From JBDTMT01 sp033764095 (GTDB taxonomy: Bacteria; Desulfobacterota; Binatia; HRBIN30; CADEER01), in contig JANRJF010000205.1 in assembly GCA_033764095.1 (NCBI GenBank), positions 1-50,989 on the forward strand: a stretch of 50,989 nt of DNA, in the 5' to 3' direction. The number at the start of each line of letters is the position of its first letter. Position 1 is the stretch's first letter. The notes below the pieces were generated by a model that searched no databases, was not told the DNA's origin, and saw nothing but the letters and a program-made list of their open reading frames with translations. Shown here piece after piece: positions 36,956-43,734 of this stretch. The translations under genes and the position numbers were made by a program.

Positions 36956-37762
36956 ATGACCGAACGAGTGAGCGTGACCATCAGTGGCGGCGTCGCCGAC
37001 GTGCGCCTGAACCGACCGGAGAAGCTGAACGCGCTCGACCGCGCGATGTTCGAGGCGCTGGCCGAGACCGGCGCCGGCCTGAAGAGCGATCCGTCGGTGC
37101 GCGCGGTGGTGCTGTCGGGCGAGGGGCGCGGCTTCTGCGCCGGGCTCGACTTCGCCAGCTTCATGGCGATGGCCGGCGACGCTGACCCCGGTGCCTCGCT
37201 GCTCGACCGGCGCAGCGCCGACAGCCCGGCCAACTTCGCCCAGCGCGCCGCCTGGGTGTGGACCGAGCTGCCGGTGCCGGTGATCGCGGCGGTGCACGGC
37301 GTCGCCTACGGCGGCGGCCTGCAGATCGCGCTCGGCGCCGACATCCGCATCGCCGCGCCGGACGCGCAGCTGTCGGTGATGGAGATCAAGTGGGGCCTGA
37401 TCCCCGACATGAGCGGCACGCAGACGCTGCGTCACCTGGTGCGGCTCGACGTCGCCAAGGAGCTCACCTTCACCGGCCGCGTCGTCTCCGGGCGCGAGGC
37501 GGCGGAGCTCGGCCTGGTGACGCGCGTCGCCGAGGATCCGCGCGCCGCCGCACTGGCGATGGCGCACGAGATCGCCGGCAAGTCGCCCGATGCCATCCGC
37601 GCCGGCAAGCACCTGCTCGACCAGGCACCGCTGGTCAGCGTCGCCGACGGGCTGCGCCTGGAGGAACGCCTGCAGCGCGGCCTGATCGGCTCCGCCAACC
37701 AACTCGAGGCGGTCGCCGCGAACATGCAGAAGCGCCCGCCGGTGTTCCGCGACCCCGCCTGA
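36956..37762 (+). CDS. Enoyl-CoA hydratase/isomerase (crotonase) family protein
   Basis: 268 residues. Oxyanion-hole segments GEGRGFCAGLDF and HGVAYGGGLQIALGADIRI bind the acyl-CoA thioester. In place of the hydratase Glu144 there is Gln (GGGLQIA). A Glu in VMEIKWG is followed eight residues later by Asp in LIPDMSG; that spacing matches the Glu/Asp pair of delta3,5-delta2,4-dienoyl-CoA isomerases. An isomerase-type role in fatty-acid-like degradation is therefore more likely than simple hydration, but this is inferred. The gene starts 20 bases after the divergent-gap hairpin. Confidence 0.9.
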   Translation: MTERVSVTISGGVADVRLNRPEKLNALDRAMFEALAETGAGLKSDPSVRAVVLSGEGRGFCAGLDFASFMAMAGDADPGASLLDRRSADSPANFAQRAAWVWTELPVPVIAAVHGVAYGGGLQIALGADIRIAAPDAQLSVMEIKWGLIPDMSGTQTLRHLVRLDVAKELTFTGRVVSGREAAELGLVTRVAEDPRAAALAMAHEIAGKSPDAIRAGKHLLDQAPLVSVADGLRLEERLQRGLIGSANQLEAVAANMQKRPPVFRDPA

Positions 37763-37767
37763 AGAGC

Positions 37768-37860
37768 GAGGCTGTTAGGCTGCTAGGCTGTTGGCTGCTA
37801 GGGAAACTTCTCCGCGCGTCTCGCCCAACCGCCTAACCGCCTAACAGCGTAACAGCCTGT
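37768..37860. repeat. Tandem-word hairpin, AGGCTGTT/CCGCCTAA type
   Basis: The left arm AGGCTGTTAGGCTGCTAGGC plus TGTTGGCTGCTAGG (37769-37802) pairs with CCGCCTAACCGCCTAACAGC plus GTAACAGCC (37829-37858). Period 8. It lies between the crotonase stop (37762) and the ClpP-like start (37898), both plus strand. Confidence 0.85.
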
Positions 37861-37897
37861 CTTGCAGCCGCTCGGCGGCTCAGCCATACCACCACAG

Positions 37898-38689
37898 ATG
37901 TCCAAGCCCTGGCGCCTGCTGCTGATCGGCGTTGCCGTGGTCGCGGGCGTCGCGCTGCTGGTCGCTCTCGGGGACGCCATCCGATCGCTCGGCGCGATCG
38001 AGAACGCGCTGTCCGATCCCGGCACCATCGCCGAGTCGGTGATCGACGAGCTGCTCGCCTCGGTGCCGGAGGAGCCGGCGCTGCGTCCCGACGATCCGCT
38101 GATCGCCAGCCGGCAGATCCTGGTCACCGCCAACATCAACGAGCGCACCGCCAAGAACGTCGCCGCGCGCCTGCTCTACATGGACGCGCTCGACCACAAG
38201 CGGCCGATCGACCTCTATCTCTCGACGCAGGGCGGCTGGGTGGACAGCGCCTTCACCATCATCGACACCATGCAGCTCATCGACGCGCCGGTGAACACCT
38301 GGGCGATCGGCGGCTGCTACTCCTCCGGCGCGCTGATCCTCGCCGCCGGCACCGGGCGTCGCTTCGCCACCCCGAACGCGGTGCTGATGATCCACGCCAG
38401 CCTCGACGAGGAGACCAAGGAATCGTACTCCTACGAGCGCCTGGCGCTGCAGCGCTACGAGCGCATCTGGAAGCGGCGCGCGCAGCTGCCGGAGGCGTGG
38501 TTCCCGATGGTCGGCGGCGAGGAGTACTACCTGTCGCCGCAGGAAGCGCTCGACTTCAAGCTGATCGACGAGATCCGCCCGCTGCGCAACCGCAATGTCG
38601 CCAGCGCGCCGAGCGGCCGCCGCAGCGCCGAAGCGGCGCGCAGCACGCGCGAGTCCGGCGAGGCGGCGCAGCGCCCCGATCGTCCCTGA
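37898..38689 (+). CDS. Membrane-anchored ClpP-like serine protease
   Basis: 263 residues from ATG 37898. An N-terminal membrane helix (LLLIGVAVVAGVALLVALGDAI, about 7-28) precedes a ClpP/crotonase fold: RQILVTANINERTAKNVAARLLYM, LYLSTQGGWVDSAFTIIDTM. The triad is Ser142 (GCYSSGA), His166 (LMIHAS) and Asp224 (LIDEI). The C-terminus (about 235-263) is disordered and Arg/Ser-rich. ClpP normally lacks a membrane helix and works with a Clp ATPase; none is encoded nearby. SppA and SohB peptidases share the fold but use a Ser-Lys dyad, so the Ser-His-Asp set favours ClpP. Function unknown. Confidence 0.85.
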   Translation: MSKPWRLLLIGVAVVAGVALLVALGDAIRSLGAIENALSDPGTIAESVIDELLASVPEEPALRPDDPLIASRQILVTANINERTAKNVAARLLYMDALDHKRPIDLYLSTQGGWVDSAFTIIDTMQLIDAPVNTWAIGGCYSSGALILAAGTGRRFATPNAVLMIHASLDEETKESYSYERLALQRYERIWKRRAQLPEAWFPMVGGEEYYLSPQEALDFKLIDEIRPLRNRNVASAPSGRRSAEAARSTRESGEAAQRPDRP

Positions 38690-38780
38690 CGCGGGTGGGT
38701 TGGGCGCCGGGCGTGCCGTGGACGAAGCGCGCGCGGCACGAGTGCAGCACGACGAACACAGACGACGACCCGGAGGAGAC

Positions 38781-39569
38781 ATGTTGGTCGACAGGTTCCG
38801 CCTCGACGGCAAGGTCGCGATTGTCACCGGCGCCGGACGCGGCATCGGCCAGGGCTGCGCGCTGGCGTTCGCCGAGCAGGGCGCCTCGGTGGTGGTCGCC
38901 GCGCGCACCAGGGAGCAGGTCGAGGCGACCGCCGAGCAGGCGCGCGCCTTCGGCGTGAAGGCGGTGCCGGTGGTGTGCGACGTCATGCAGCGCGCCGACC
39001 TGGAGCGCCTGGTGGCGACCGCGATGGGCGAGCTCGGGCGCATCGACATCCTGGTCAACAACGCCGGCGGCACGCCGCCGATGGAGGCGCTGCACACCAG
39101 CGAGGCGATGTTCGAGGAGTCGTTTCGCTTCAACGTCACCTCCGCCTTCCTGCTGACTCGGCTGAGCGTGCCGAAGATGCTGGAGAGCGCCGGCGGCGGC
39201 AGCATCGTCAACATCTCCTCCGCCGCCGGGCGCCTGGTGATGGCGGGCTTCGTCGCCTACGGCACCGCCAAGGCGGCACTGTCCTTCATGACGCGCGAGC
39301 TCGGCCGCGAGTTCGCTCCCAAGGTGCGGGTCAACGCGATTGCCGTCGGCGCGGTCGAGACCTCGGCGCTGGCGCCGTTCCTCGACGACGAGCTGCGCGG
39401 CAAGATGGAAGCGCTGACGCCGATGCGCCGCATCGGCACGGTCGAGGACATCGCCATCGCGGCGCTCTACCTCGCCTCACCCGCCGCCGGCTGGGTGACC
39501 GGCAAGGTGTTCGAGGTCGACGGCGGCACCGAAGCGACCAACTGGCCGTTCGAGCCGACCGGTATCTGA
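38781..39569 (+). CDS. Short-chain dehydrogenase/reductase (classical SDR)
   Basis: 262 residues from ATG 38781 with GGAGGAG 5-6 bases upstream. Cofactor motif TGAGRGIGQG (about 17-26), NNAGG (about 93-97), catalytic Ser in NISSAAG and YGTAK (Tyr and Lys). C-terminal VDGGTEATNWPF. The sequence resembles hydroxysteroid dehydrogenase-type and 3-oxoacyl-reductase-type SDRs; substrate not determined. The Arg after TGAG slightly favours NADP(H), but this is weak. Between ClpP-like and GST genes. Confidence 0.93.
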   Translation: MLVDRFRLDGKVAIVTGAGRGIGQGCALAFAEQGASVVVAARTREQVEATAEQARAFGVKAVPVVCDVMQRADLERLVATAMGELGRIDILVNNAGGTPPMEALHTSEAMFEESFRFNVTSAFLLTRLSVPKMLESAGGGSIVNISSAAGRLVMAGFVAYGTAKAALSFMTRELGREFAPKVRVNAIAVGAVETSALAPFLDDELRGKMEALTPMRRIGTVEDIAIAALYLASPAAGWVTGKVFEVDGGTEATNWPFEPTGI

Positions 39570-39587
39570 GCCGCGCCGCCGCGTGTC

Positions 39588-39615
39588 TTGACACGTCAGG
39601 CGCCGCTCATGTCAT
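39588..39615 (+). promoter_or_regulatory. Candidate sigma-70-like promoter for the GST gene
   Basis: TTGACA at 39588-39593, a 16-base spacer and TGTCAT at 39610-39615 (4 of 6 matches to TATAAT), 31 bases before the GST start at 39646. A 7-bp inverted repeat (AGGCGCC ... GGCGCCT, 39598-39624) overlaps it. In a GC-rich genome the -35 match is notable but not proof. Confidence 0.35.
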
Positions 39616-39645
39616 CTGGCGCCTCATCCAATCGGGGGAGTCGCC

Positions 39646-40293
39646 ATGCCGACCATCTACGGAGCCAACGCCTCGCCGTTCGTGCGCAAAGTGCGCGTCG
39701 TGCACGCCGAGAAGGGTGTGCCGTACGAGCTGGTGCCGGTGTTCCCGGGTCCGGGAGCGCCGCCCGAGTTCCAGGCGATGAGCCCGCTGTCGAAGATTCC
39801 CGCCTACCGCGACGGCGACCGCACGCTGGCCGACTCGTCGGTGATCTGTGCCTACGTCGAGCGCATGCATCCGACGCCGGCGCTCTACCCGAGCGATGCG
39901 TACGACTACGCCCGGGCGCTGTGGTTCGAGGAATACGCCGACGGCGGCATGACGCCGATCGTCGGCGGCAAGCTGTTCTTCCAGCTGATCGTCGGGCCGC
40001 GCTTCATGGGCCGCCAGACCGACCAGAAGCTGGTCGACGAGGCGAAGCACACCGACCTGCCGAGGTTGTTCACCTATCTCGACGGCGAGGTGAAGGGGCG
40101 CGAGTTCCTGGTCGGCAACGCGTTGTCGATCGGCGACATCGGCGTCGCGACGCAGTTCGTCAATCTCGGCCACCTCGGCATCGCGCCGGATGCGACGCAG
40201 TTCCCGCACCTGGCCGACTACGTGCGTCGCATGCTGGCGCGGCCGTCGTTCGCCGCGCTGGTCGAGGAGGAGACGCCGCAGTTCGCGGCGTGA
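39646..40293 (+). CDS. Glutathione S-transferase family protein
   Basis: 215 residues. N-terminal thioredoxin-like domain with YGANASPFVRKVRVVHAEKG (Ser11 as likely thiol-activating residue), cis-Pro in LSKIPAY and DSSVICAYVE at the glutathione site. The C-terminal helical domain has the family FLVGNALSIGDIGVATQF. GSTs conjugate or isomerise with glutathione, and many bacterial ones serve xenobiotic or aromatic breakdown. Ribosome site GGGGGAG precedes ATG 39646. Substrate unknown. Confidence 0.9.
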   Translation: MPTIYGANASPFVRKVRVVHAEKGVPYELVPVFPGPGAPPEFQAMSPLSKIPAYRDGDRTLADSSVICAYVERMHPTPALYPSDAYDYARALWFEEYADGGMTPIVGGKLFFQLIVGPRFMGRQTDQKLVDEAKHTDLPRLFTYLDGEVKGREFLVGNALSIGDIGVATQFVNLGHLGIAPDATQFPHLADYVRRMLARPSFAALVEEETPQFAA

Positions 40294-40306
40294 GCACGGC
40301 GCGAGC

Positions 40307-41185
40307 ATGCGCGCCGCGCGCCTGCTGGGGCTGACCGACGGCGTCGCGTCCGAGGACGCCCAGGCCGGCCTGGCGCGCGGCTTTCAGCTATTCGTCCTGT
40401 TGCACGTCAGCGCCCGCACGCTGCTGTGGGCGCTGAAGGACGACGACCACCTGGCACTGCGCCTGATGCTGCCGGCCGGCCTGGCGCTCTGCTTCCTGGT
40501 CGCCGCGCGGCGCCCGGCGTGGGCGCGCCGCGCCACGCTGGCGGCGCTGCTGCTGCTCAGCACCAAGCTGTTCGCCTCCTTTCCCGGCACCTCGAACCAC
40601 TTCTTCATCGAGTACTGCTGCGTCGCCCTGCTCACCCTGTGCGATCTCCGCGACGCCGGCGAGCGCGCCCTGGCGCTCAACGCGGCGCGCTGGCTGATGC
40701 TCATCGTGCTGTTCTGGTCGGGCGTGCAGAAGGTGCTGTACGGCACCTACTTCAACGCCGCCTTCCTGGGCTTTTCGGTGGCGCACAAGCCGAGCTTTGC
40801 CGCCGTGTTCGCTTGGCTGCTGCCGGCCGAGGAGCTGGCGCGCCTGCAGGGGCTGCGCGCCACCGCCGTCGGCAGTGGACCGTTCGCGATCAACGCGCCG
40901 CTGGCGCGGCTGGTCGCCAACGGCGCCTACCTGTTCGAGATCGTCGCGCCGTGCCTGCTGCTCTGGCGGCGCACGCGCGTCTGGGCGGTGCTGGCGACCA
41001 TCGGCTTCCTCGTCTGTATCGAGGCCGGCGCGCGCGAGCTGATGTTCGGCGCCTTGTTCGTCAACCTGCTGCTGCTGTTCCTGCCGCGTCCCGTCAACCG
41101 CGTCCTGCTGCCCGGCTTCGCGGCCTTCTACGCCGTGTTGATCGCGACGCGGCTCGGCCTGCTGCCGAAGTTCCAGTTCAATTGA
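40307..41185 (+). CDS. Multi-pass membrane protein, HTTM/DoxX-like (tentative)
   Basis: 292 residues with about six or seven hydrophobic helices (for example LMLPAGLALCFLVAA, NAARWLMLIVLFWSGVQKVL, LMFGALFVNLLLLFL). The FWSGVQKVLYGTYF segment resembles the helix-loop found in HTTM (vitamin-K carboxylase-like) and DoxX-type proteins, but the match is from memory and weak. It follows the GST stop by 14 bases. Its stop overlaps a TTG start (TTGA) of a 143-residue protein. The pair probably works together in the membrane. Confidence 0.65.
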   Translation: MRAARLLGLTDGVASEDAQAGLARGFQLFVLLHVSARTLLWALKDDDHLALRLMLPAGLALCFLVAARRPAWARRATLAALLLLSTKLFASFPGTSNHFFIEYCCVALLTLCDLRDAGERALALNAARWLMLIVLFWSGVQKVLYGTYFNAAFLGFSVAHKPSFAAVFAWLLPAEELARLQGLRATAVGSGPFAINAPLARLVANGAYLFEIVAPCLLLWRRTRVWAVLATIGFLVCIEAGARELMFGALFVNLLLLFLPRPVNRVLLPGFAAFYAVLIATRLGLLPKFQFN

Positions 41186-41613
41186 CCCTCGCCGCCAAAC
41201 AGCGCCTGGTCGTCGCCGTGCTGGCGGTGCTCGCCGTCTGGCCGATCGCGCACCGCGCCCTGGTCGTGCACGCGCGCATCGACCCGTGGCGCTTCTTCGG
41301 CTGGGCGATGTACTGCACGCCGAAGCTGCCGGTGACCGTCGAGGCGCGGGCCAGCTACGGCCGCGCCCGCGTGCCGCTGGTCACCGGCTCCCTGCCGCCG
41401 CCCCTGCAGCGCGCCATCTACCGTTTCAGCCACCGCCGCGCGCAGTGGGGCACCTTCGAGCGCCCCGACCGCCTCGCTGCCCGCCTGCTCGCCGACCAGC
41501 GCGACGCCGACGCGATCGAGATCCTCGTGCGCCACTGGTATCTCGACGCACCGACGGCGACGATCAAGGAAGCCCGCTACACGTATCGGTACGGGCGTGA
41601 TGGGATGCCGTAG
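41182..41613 (+). CDS. Membrane-anchored hypothetical protein, partner of the preceding gene
   Basis: 143 residues if translated from TTG 41182, which overlaps the previous stop in the sequence TTGA. One N-terminal helix (LVVAVLAVLAVWPIAH) then a soluble domain beginning ARIDPWRFFGWAMYCTPK, with two WG/WY-type aromatic clusters and a basic C-terminus. No known family. Codon use is like the neighbours and the frame is open throughout. The overlap suggests translational coupling. Confidence 0.6.
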   Translation: MTLAAKQRLVVAVLAVLAVWPIAHRALVVHARIDPWRFFGWAMYCTPKLPVTVEARASYGRARVPLVTGSLPPPLQRAIYRFSHRRAQWGTFERPDRLAARLLADQRDADAIEILVRHWYLDAPTATIKEARYTYRYGRDGMP

Positions 41614-41633
41614 GGGCGAATCCTGGAGCCGTC

Positions 41634-42446
41634 ATGATGGATGATGCGAACGTCGATCCGAGCACGCTGGTCGATCTGACCCGCTACCCGATTCTCGATC
41701 CGCACGGCGCCGCGATGCACGCGGTGCTGCAGTGGACGCGCGCCGAGCTGGCGGCGCGCGGCGCCTGCGAGGTCCCGTGCTTCCTGTCGCCGGCCGGGTT
41801 GGAGGCAATCCGCACCGATGCGCGCCGCTTGGCGCCGCGCGCCTATCGCAGCGAGGGCTACGGCACCGCCTATCTGGAGGTGCCCGACTTCGAGCTGTCG
41901 CCCGACCATCCGCGCCGCTACCTGGAGCGCGCCGCGGTCGGCGTCGTCGCCTACGACATGTTCCCGGCCGAGTCGCCGATGCGCCGCCTCTACGAATGGG
42001 AGCCGTTCATGCGCTTCATCGAGGCGGTGCTGCAGCGCGGCCCGCTGTTCCGCTACGCCGACCCGCTCGGTGCGCTGAACCTCGCGGTGATGACCGAAGG
42101 CGATCAGTTGCAGTGGCACTTCGACCAGACCGACTTCGTCGTCTCGCTCGCCGTGCAGGACGCGGAGGAGGGCGGCGACTTCGAGGTGGCGCCGCGCATC
42201 CGCTCGGCGCAGGACGAGCGCTACGACGCGGTCGGCCGCGTGCTGCACGGCGCGCGCGAGGACGTCGTGCGCCTGCCGATGACCCCCGGCACGCTGCTGA
42301 TCTTCGAGGGCCGCCACTCGATCCACCGCGTCAGCCAGATCCAGGGGCCGACGCCGCGCCTGGTCGGCCTGCTCGCCTTCGACACCAAGCCGGGCACGCG
42401 CAGCACCGAGCTGCTGCAGCTGGCGCGCTACGGCCGCACCGCGTGA
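41634..42446 (+). CDS. Fe(II)/2-oxoglutarate-type dioxygenase (double-stranded beta-helix)
   Basis: 270 residues. The metal facial triad is His162-x-Asp164 (QWHFDQTDF) and His231 (HSIHRVSQI), with Arg242 as probable 2-oxoglutarate carboxylate ligand. GGDFEVAP and LLIFEGRHS are typical beta-strands of the fold. No signal peptide. The family hydroxylates or halogenates amino acids, lipids and other substrates. The aspartase-like gene starts 12 bases downstream, so an amino-acid-derived substrate is suggested by context only. Confidence 0.83.
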   Translation: MMDDANVDPSTLVDLTRYPILDPHGAAMHAVLQWTRAELAARGACEVPCFLSPAGLEAIRTDARRLAPRAYRSEGYGTAYLEVPDFELSPDHPRRYLERAAVGVVAYDMFPAESPMRRLYEWEPFMRFIEAVLQRGPLFRYADPLGALNLAVMTEGDQLQWHFDQTDFVVSLAVQDAEEGGDFEVAPRIRSAQDERYDAVGRVLHGAREDVVRLPMTPGTLLIFEGRHSIHRVSQIQGPTPRLVGLLAFDTKPGTRSTELLQLARYGRTA

Positions 42447-42458
42447 CGGCGCGCGGCG

Positions 42459-43658
42459 ATGGCAACTCGCAGCGAGAGCGACGAGCTGGGCAGCGTCACG
42501 CTGCCAGCTGACGCGCTCTACGGCGTCGAGACGGCGCGCGCGCTCGCTCACCTCGCGTTCTCGCGCCATCGGCTGCGCGACTACCCTGCCTACCTGGCGG
42601 CACTGGCGGCGGTGAAGCGCGCCGCGGCGCGCGCCAACCAGCGCGCCGGCGTGCTGGCGCCGGCCGTGGCCGGCGCGATCGACGCGGCCGGCGACGCGGT
42701 GATGCGCGGCGCGCATGCCGAGCAGTTCCCGGTCGACCTGCTCGGCGGCGGCGGCTCGATCGGCGTCAACATGAACCTCAACGAGGTGCTCGCCGCGCTC
42801 GCCACCCGGCAGCTCGGGTCGACCGCGGCGGTGCAGCCGCGGCGCGACGTCAACGCCTCGCAGTCCACTGCCGACGTCTGCCACAGCGCCGCGCGCCTGG
42901 CGGTGCGCGCCGCGGCGGTCGACTGCCTGCGCGCGGTCGACGCGGCGGCGACCACCCTGCAGGCGCACGCGCAGCGCTGGGCTGCCGTGCCGACGCTGGC
43001 GCGCACCTGCCTGCAGGATGCGATGCCCACCACGGTCGACGTGCTGTTCGCCGGCCACGCCGGCGGGCTGCGGCGGCGCGCCGCGGCGCTGCGCGAGTCG
43101 CTCGCTCCCCTCGATCAGGTGGTGCTGGGGGCGACGGTGATCGGCGATGGGCAGGGCGCTCCACCGGCCTATCGCACCGCCGTGGTGCCGGCGCTGGCGG
43201 AGCTCGTCGGGCGGCCGCTCGCCGCCCATCCGCATCCCGCCGACGCGCTGCAGCACGGCGACGACCTCGCCGCGGTGTCGGCGGCGCTGGTGTTGCTGGC
43301 CCAGGCGCTCGGCAAGCTCGCGCAGGATCTGCGCCTGCTCGCCTCCGGTCCGCGCGGCGGCCTCGGCGAGCTGCGCCTGCCGCACGTGCAGAGCGGCTCG
43401 AGCTTCTTCAGCGGCAAGTCCAACCCGGTGCTGCCGGAGTCGGTCATCCAGTGCGTCTGCCAGGTGCTCGGCTGCGATCGCGCCGTGCAGGCTGCCGCCG
43501 AGCGCGCCGAGCTGCACCTGCAGGTGTTCGACGCCGTCGCGGTGGTGAACGCGCTCGACGCGCTGTCGATGCTCGGGGTGGTCGTCGAACGCTTCGAGCG
43601 CCTCTGCCTGCGCGGTCTGGCGGTGAACGAAGCGCGCTGCCGCGAACTCGCTTCGTAA
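42459..43658 (+). CDS. Aspartase/fumarase superfamily lyase, shortened
   Basis: 399 residues, against about 460-470 for aspartase and class II fumarase. Conserved blocks: SIGVNMNLNEVLA (about 100-112), VNASQSTADVCHSAARL (about 130-146) and the signature SGSSFFSGKSNPVLPE (312-327; in aspartases GSSxMPxKxNP). The Met-Pro of that loop are replaced (F-F-S-G), while Ser-Ser, Lys320 and Asn322 remain. The C-terminal domain is truncated. This suggests a related lyase of a different acidic substrate. It forms a likely two-gene unit with the 2OG oxygenase. Confidence 0.83.
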   Translation: MATRSESDELGSVTLPADALYGVETARALAHLAFSRHRLRDYPAYLAALAAVKRAAARANQRAGVLAPAVAGAIDAAGDAVMRGAHAEQFPVDLLGGGGSIGVNMNLNEVLAALATRQLGSTAAVQPRRDVNASQSTADVCHSAARLAVRAAAVDCLRAVDAAATTLQAHAQRWAAVPTLARTCLQDAMPTTVDVLFAGHAGGLRRRAAALRESLAPLDQVVLGATVIGDGQGAPPAYRTAVVPALAELVGRPLAAHPHPADALQHGDDLAAVSAALVLLAQALGKLAQDLRLLASGPRGGLGELRLPHVQSGSSFFSGKSNPVLPESVIQCVCQVLGCDRAVQAAAERAELHLQVFDAVAVVNALDALSMLGVVVERFERLCLRGLAVNEARCRELAS

Positions 43659-43665
43659 GGCGCTC

Positions 43666-43723
43666 TAACCACCAAGGCACCAAGAAACAAAGAGGTCTTC
43701 GTGCCTTGGTGCCTTTGTGGTGA
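43666..43723. repeat. Tandem-word hairpin, CACCAAGG type, within a probable operon
   Basis: The left arm ACCACCAAGGCACCAAGAAA (43669-43688) pairs with GTGCCTTGGTGCCTTTGTGG (43701-43720). Period 8. It fills the gap between the aspartase-like stop (43658) and the ALDH ribosome site (AGAAGG, 43725-43730), so the right arm ends only a few bases before that site. Confidence 0.85.
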
Positions 43724-43734
43724 AAGAAGGCCGC

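Noticed and set aside
43717..43734. GTG start for the ALDH at 43717
   Set aside because: This start lies in the arm of the repeat hairpin and has no ribosome site of its own; ATG 43735 has AGAAGG at good distance.
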